From: Azonexus sp.
Lineage (GTDB): Bacteria > Pseudomonadota > Gammaproteobacteria > Burkholderiales > Rhodocyclaceae
Assembly (NCBI GenBank): GCA_030697085.1
Contig: JAUYQT010000581.1
Location: forward strand, 1 to 9,343
Length of the DNA: 9,343 nucleotides
Direction of reading: 5' to 3'
Position 1 is the first letter of the stretch, and every line of letters starts with the position of its first letter. A program made the position numbers and the translations under genes. The notes below the pieces were generated by a model. That model searched no databases. It was not told the origin of the DNA and saw only the letters and a list, made by a program, of their open reading frames with translations. Shown one piece after another: positions 5,868-9,343 of the stretch.

Positions 5868-7796
5868 ATGAATCTATTGTTTGAAGAAGATGGCGGTTTT
5901 AAGGCCGCCAGCATGCTGGCCGATAACGACAGCTCCTTGCAGGTCGAAATGCCGAGCGGCAAGCGCAGCAAGATCAAGGCTGCCACCGTATTGTTACGTT
6001 TCGAAAAGCCTGCTGCGGGTGCTCTGTTTGATCAGGCAACGCCGCTGGCCGAAGAGATCGAAGCGGATTTCCTTTGGGAGTGTGTGAGCGATGGCGAATT
6101 TTCGTTTCTTGATTTTGCCCGTGATTACTACGGACACGCCCCCAGCCCGGTCGAAGCGACGGCGGTGCTGCTTGCCGTGCACGCCGCACCCGTCTATTTC
6201 CACCGCAAAGGCAAAGGCCGCTTCCGCAAGGCGCCCGCTGACATTCTCGCAGCTGCTCTGGCCAGTCTTGAAAAGAAGCGTCAGCAAGCAATCACGATGG
6301 AAGGCTGGATTGAAGCCCTGAAGGAATTCCGCCTGCCGTCGGAAATCGGCGCGCTGACCGACGCTTTGCTTTACGCGCCGGACCGCAACAAGGCAGAAAC
6401 CAAGGCGTTTGAAACTGCCTGCGCCGACACCGGCCTGAGCGCCGCGCAACTGCTCTTCAAGTGCGGCGCGATCAAATCGGCCTATCACTTGCATTACCGT
6501 CGCTTCCTGCATGAACAGTTCCCGAAGGGGACGAATTTCCCGGCCCTCGAAGCGCCCCGCTTGCCCAAGGATCTGCCGCGCGCCGACGTGCGCGCCTTCT
6601 CGATCGACGATGCGCAAACAACTGAAATCGACGATGCCTTGTCGGTGACGCGCCTGCCCGGTATCGGCACCCGCATCGGCATTCACATTGCCGCGCCGGG
6701 GCTGGCCATCGAACACGGTTCGCCGCTCGACGGCGTTGCCCGCGCCCGCTTGTCCACGGTCTATATGCCCGGCAACAAGATCACCATGCTGCCCGATGCC
6801 GTGGTCCAGAATTACACGCTGGCCGGCGGGGTTGATTGCCCGGCCGTGTCGCTTTACCTGACCGTTAATGAGTCGCTGGAAGTGGTGGGTCAGGAATCGT
6901 GTCTGGAAATGGTGCATATCGCCGCCAACCTGCGTCATCACGAAATCGAGCCCTGGTTCAACGCCGAAACCATCGGCGGACCACTGGCCGATCACCGTTT
7001 CAAGGATGAACTGCTGCATCTCTGGCATTTCGCCAACGCCTGTGAAGGCCGGCGCGGCAAGCCTTCGGCGATGCAGGGCAACAACGACTACAACTTTTCC
7101 ATTGAAGGCGATCTGGCCGATCCGGATGCTTGTACTGTGGAAATTTCCGAGCGCAAGCGCGGCAGTCCGCTCGACAAGCTGGTTGCCGAGTTGATGATTG
7201 TCGCCAACTCGACCTGGGGCGGCCTGCTCGCTGAGAAAAACATTGCCTGTTTGTACCGGGCGCAAACGCAGGGCAAGGTGCGGATGACCACTTCACCGCT
7301 GCCGCACGAAGGCTTGGGCGTGCCGCAATATGCCTGGATGACCTCACCGCTGCGTCGCTATTGCGACATGGTCAATCAATGGCAGTTAATCGCCTGTTTG
7401 AAGGGTGAAACACCCGCTTTCGCCCAGAAATCGGCCGAATTGTTCGGCGCGATGCGTGATTTTGAAATGACTTATGCCGCCTACGCTGACTTTCAGCGCT
7501 TGATGGAGCGCTATTGGTGTTTGGGCTGGCTGCAACAGAGGGGCCTGACTGAAATCGACGCCACCGTGCGCCGTGAGACCTTGGTCAAAATCGATCATTT
7601 GCCGCTGATGCTGCGCGTGCCCTCGTTACCGGGTGATCTGACACCGGGCCAACGCGTCCATTTGACGATTGAAAACATTGACCAGTTCGCACCTGAGCTG
7701 ACCTGCCGCTTTCTCGGTCTGATCGGTGAAACGACGGTTGCGCCGCAGCTAGATGAGGTGGTTGTGGCAGAAGCTGGGGAAGTGGCGGGGCAGTGA
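5868..7796 (+). CDS. RNB-domain exoribonuclease (RNase II family)
   Basis: Predicted 3'-5' exoribonuclease, 642 residues, similar in length to E. coli RNase II. The N-terminal 230 residues do not look like standard cold-shock domains; part may be winged-helix-like. The RNB catalytic domain starts near 240. The metal-binding segment FSIDDAQTTEIDDAL gives Asp247, Asp255 and Asp256, with Glu253 where E. coli RNase II has Asp207. TSPLRRYCD (492-500) carries the conserved arginines, but the usual HR that follows is Gln504-Trp505. A degenerate S1/OB-like domain ends the protein (about 565-625). These departures suggest a separate branch of the family, not RNase II or RNase R proper, though the key aspartates support activity. 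ATG 5868 is chosen because the frame upstream overlaps yqiA and reads as shadow sequence. The stop overlaps the TonB-like start as GTGA. Confidence 0.92.
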   Translation: MNLLFEEDGGFKAASMLADNDSSLQVEMPSGKRSKIKAATVLLRFEKPAAGALFDQATPLAEEIEADFLWECVSDGEFSFLDFARDYYGHAPSPVEATAVLLAVHAAPVYFHRKGKGRFRKAPADILAAALASLEKKRQQAITMEGWIEALKEFRLPSEIGALTDALLYAPDRNKAETKAFETACADTGLSAAQLLFKCGAIKSAYHLHYRRFLHEQFPKGTNFPALEAPRLPKDLPRADVRAFSIDDAQTTEIDDALSVTRLPGIGTRIGIHIAAPGLAIEHGSPLDGVARARLSTVYMPGNKITMLPDAVVQNYTLAGGVDCPAVSLYLTVNESLEVVGQESCLEMVHIAANLRHHEIEPWFNAETIGGPLADHRFKDELLHLWHFANACEGRRGKPSAMQGNNDYNFSIEGDLADPDACTVEISERKRGSPLDKLVAELMIVANSTWGGLLAEKNIACLYRAQTQGKVRMTTSPLPHEGLGVPQYAWMTSPLRRYCDMVNQWQLIACLKGETPAFAQKSAELFGAMRDFEMTYAAYADFQRLMERYWCLGWLQQRGLTEIDATVRRETLVKIDHLPLMLRVPSLPGDLTPGQRVHLTIENIDQFAPELTCRFLGLIGETTVAPQLDEVVVAEAGEVAGQ

Positions 7797-8683
7797 GTTT
7801 GGCGGGTTCTCTGTTGCTTAATCGGTTGCGGGCAGTTTTTCCGACAGGGAGGCCGCTTGCCTGGGGAATTGCCATATCGGTGTTTCTGCACACGATTGTG
7901 TTGTTCATGCAGTTCGGCTTTCCGGATGCCAGTAACGCCATGCGCGAAAAGGCGCTCGACATTATTCTGGTCAATGCCAAATCGGTGCAGAAGCCGCGCG
8001 ATGCGCAGGCACTGGCGCAGGCAAATCTCGATGGCGGTGGCAATACGGATGAAAACCGCCGGGCTAAAACGCCGCTGCCCTCGACGCAGCAGCAAGCCGT
8101 CGGGACGGATATTCAGCAAATGCAGCGCCGGGTGCGGGAACTGGAGGCGGTCCAGCAAAAAATGCTGACCCAGGCCAAAAGTTTGCGGCGCGTTGCCGAT
8201 AGTCCGACAGCCAGCGAGCAACTGGCGCCTGTCCCCAATCTCAGCGGTTTCGATCTTGCCGAGTCAGCGCGCGCCATGGCGCGGCTGGAGGGTGAGATCA
8301 GCAAATCAACCGACGAATACAGCAAGCGGCCGCGCAAGAAATTTATTGGCGCCCGGGCTGAGGAATACCGTTTTGCCCAATATATTGAGGACTGGCGGCA
8401 GAAGATCGAGCGTATCGGCACGCTCAATTACCCGGCGGAGGCCCGCGGCAAACTTTATGGTTCTTTACTACTGACGGTGTCGATCAGTGCTGACGGCAGC
8501 GTAACGCGCATCGATATCAACCGATCTTCCGGGCATAAGGTGCTTGATGATTCGGCGCGCCGTATTGTCCAGATGGCGTCGCCCTACTCGCCATTTCCAC
8601 CCAGCATTCGCCACGATACCGACGTGATCGAAATCACCCGCACCTGGTATTTCACCCAGGGCGACCAATTGTCTGCCAAATAA
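7793..8683 (+). CDS. TonB-family energy transducer
   Basis: Inner-membrane-anchored periplasmic protein, 296 residues. One transmembrane segment lies at about 22-41. Within it, Ser29 and His33 reproduce the SxxxH pattern that TonB uses to work with ExbB/ExbD. The middle is not the usual proline-rich linker: it is rich in glutamine, alanine and charged residues, with a probable coiled coil at about 105-135 (IQQMQRRVRELEAVQQKM). The C-terminal domain, about 200-288, has the TonB pattern YPAEARGKLYGSLLLTVSI, then DGSVTRIDINRSSG and ASPYSPFPP. The GTG start at 7793 forms a 4-base overlap with the ribonuclease stop, behind a G-rich stretch. No exbB or exbD is in the window. The receptor it serves is unknown. 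A TolA-like role is a weaker alternative because of the coiled coil. Confidence 0.88.
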   Translation: MSLAGSLLLNRLRAVFPTGRPLAWGIAISVFLHTIVLFMQFGFPDASNAMREKALDIILVNAKSVQKPRDAQALAQANLDGGGNTDENRRAKTPLPSTQQQAVGTDIQQMQRRVRELEAVQQKMLTQAKSLRRVADSPTASEQLAPVPNLSGFDLAESARAMARLEGEISKSTDEYSKRPRKKFIGARAEEYRFAQYIEDWRQKIERIGTLNYPAEARGKLYGSLLLTVSISADGSVTRIDINRSSGHKVLDDSARRIVQMASPYSPFPPSIRHDTDVIEITRTWYFTQGDQLSAK

Positions 8684-8698
8684 GGTCTGCCAAATGAC
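8671..8698 (+). repeat. Imperfect 14-base tandem duplication across the tonB stop and aroE start
   Basis: GTCTGCCAAATAAG (8671-8684) is followed directly by GTCTGCCAAATGAC (8685-8698), matching at 12 of 14 bases including an 11-base perfect core. The first copy carries the tonB stop TAA and the second the aroE ATG. With only one copy, the tonB frame would end at the TGA of ATGA, overlapping the aroE ATG. The present spacing therefore looks like the result of a local duplication. Confidence 0.75.
8682..8686 (+). promoter_or_regulatory. Ribosome binding site of aroE
   Basis: AAGGT lies 7 bases before the ATG at 8694 and partly overlaps the tonB stop codon. It sits at the junction of the two 14-base copies, so the site itself seems to have arisen with the duplication. 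Confidence 0.6.
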
Positions 8699-9343
8699 CG
8701 ATCTTTACGCTGTTTTCGGCAATCCGATTGCCCACTCAAAATCCCCAGCCATCCATGCGGCGTTCGCACGTGCCATGGCGCAGGATTTGATTTACGAAAC
8801 CCGGCTTGCTGCGGTCGACGGCTTTAAGCAGGCAATTTTTGACTTTCAGGCGGCGGGCGGCAAAGGCGCCAATGTCACGGTGCCGTTCAAAGAAGACGCT
8901 TATCGACTCTGCACCCGGCTTTCAGAACGTGCGGCACGGGCTGGTGCGGTCAATACGCTGACTTTTGCCGGGGCAGAAATCATCGGCGATAACACCGATG
9001 GCGCCGGTCTGGTGCGCGACATCATGCAAAATCTTGGTTGTTCGCTGGCGGGTCAGCGCATTCTGTTGCTTGGCGCTGGCGGTGCTGCGCGTGGGGTGAT
9101 CGCGCCCTTGTTGTCGGGGCAGCCGGCTTCGCTTTTTATCGCTAATCGCAGTGCTGACAAAGCGAAAAAACTGGCCGAGGTATTTTTGGATATTGCCCGT
9201 GTCAGCGCAGGAAATTTCGCCGAAACGGCAGGCAAAAGTTTCGATATTGTCATTAACGCAACTTCGGCTAGCCTTTCCGGCCAAAGCCTGCCGCTACCGC
9301 CGGGGGTTTTTGCCGCCGGCAGTCTGGCCTACGACATGATGTA
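8694..9343 (+). CDS. aroE: Shikimate dehydrogenase (NADP+), 3' end cut by window edge
   Basis: Reduces 3-dehydroshikimate to shikimate in the pathway to aromatic amino acids, normally with NADPH, in the cytoplasm. 216 full codons are visible of a family length near 270. The substrate domain shows NPIAHSKSPAIH (10-21) with Ser15 and Ser17, NVTVPFKE (60-67) with catalytic Lys66, and NTDGAG (100-105) with Asp102. The nucleotide-binding domain shows the glycine loop GAGGAARG (127-134), then NRS (151-153), which fits NADP-phosphate binding, and NATSAS (188-193). The last residues, YDMM, match the usual end of the cofactor domain, so only the final helices are missing. It follows the TonB-like gene by 10 bases and is probably in the same transcript. 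Confidence 0.97.
   Translation, partial: MTDLYAVFGNPIAHSKSPAIHAAFARAMAQDLIYETRLAAVDGFKQAIFDFQAAGGKGANVTVPFKEDAYRLCTRLSERAARAGAVNTLTFAGAEIIGDNTDGAGLVRDIMQNLGCSLAGQRILLLGAGGAARGVIAPLLSGQPASLFIANRSADKAKKLAEVFLDIARVSAGNFAETAGKSFDIVINATSASLSGQSLPLPPGVFAAGSLAYDMM

Noticed and set aside
5994..7265. A 423-codon open frame on the minus strand opposite the ribonuclease gene
   Set aside because: It has no recognisable motifs, and the plus strand encodes a clear RNB protein throughout. High GC at third codon positions makes such long antisense frames common.
1..9343. CRISPR arrays, tRNA or rRNA genes, insertion sequences, integrases
   Set aside because: I saw no regularly spaced repeats, cloverleaf-like or rRNA-like sequence, transposase motifs or terminal inverted repeats by eye. 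A tRNA or covariance-model scan was not possible.

Overview
The window looks like ordinary chromosome from a moderately GC-rich betaproteobacterium. The order RNB-domain ribonuclease, TonB-like protein, aroE and the protein sequences make me think of Rhodocyclales (a Dechloromonas/Azonexus-type organism). This placement is an inference from memory and was not tested by search. I found no clearly new defence, mobile or RNA system; the points of interest are small-scale.

Left part (1-1629): a 5-methylcytosine DNA methyltransferase of the Dcm/M.EcoRII type runs leftward and leaves the window just before its last conserved motif. Upstream of it lies about 470 bases with no intact gene. That stretch holds what looks like a decayed rightward coding sequence (a frame change plus an in-frame stop), a short leftward coding-like tail, and a hairpin just ahead of the next gene.

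Middle part (1630-5860), all rightward: a ClC-type chloride/proton antiporter; the 23S rRNA m1G745 methyltransferase RlmA with one zinc ligand replaced; a small YkgJ-type cysteine-cluster protein; undecaprenyl-diphosphatase UppP; and a YqiA-type esterase whose GTG start overlaps the end of uppP. From rlmA onward the genes are tightly packed and probably co-transcribed, at least in part.

Right part (5868-9343), also rightward: an RNB-domain (RNase II-type) exoribonuclease, a TonB-family energy transducer joined to it by a 4-base GTGA overlap, and aroE (shikimate dehydrogenase), which runs off the right edge. A TATAAT box ends 6 bases before the ribonuclease ATG, which could give a leaderless mRNA. 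An imperfect 14-base tandem duplication lies over the tonB stop and the aroE start and appears to have broken an earlier ATGA overlap.

The genes cover cell-envelope lipid carrier recycling (uppP), envelope energy transduction (TonB-like), ion exchange (ClC), RNA modification and decay (rlmA, RNB), aromatic amino acid synthesis (aroE) and DNA modification (dcm). Apart from gene packing I see no single pathway linking them.
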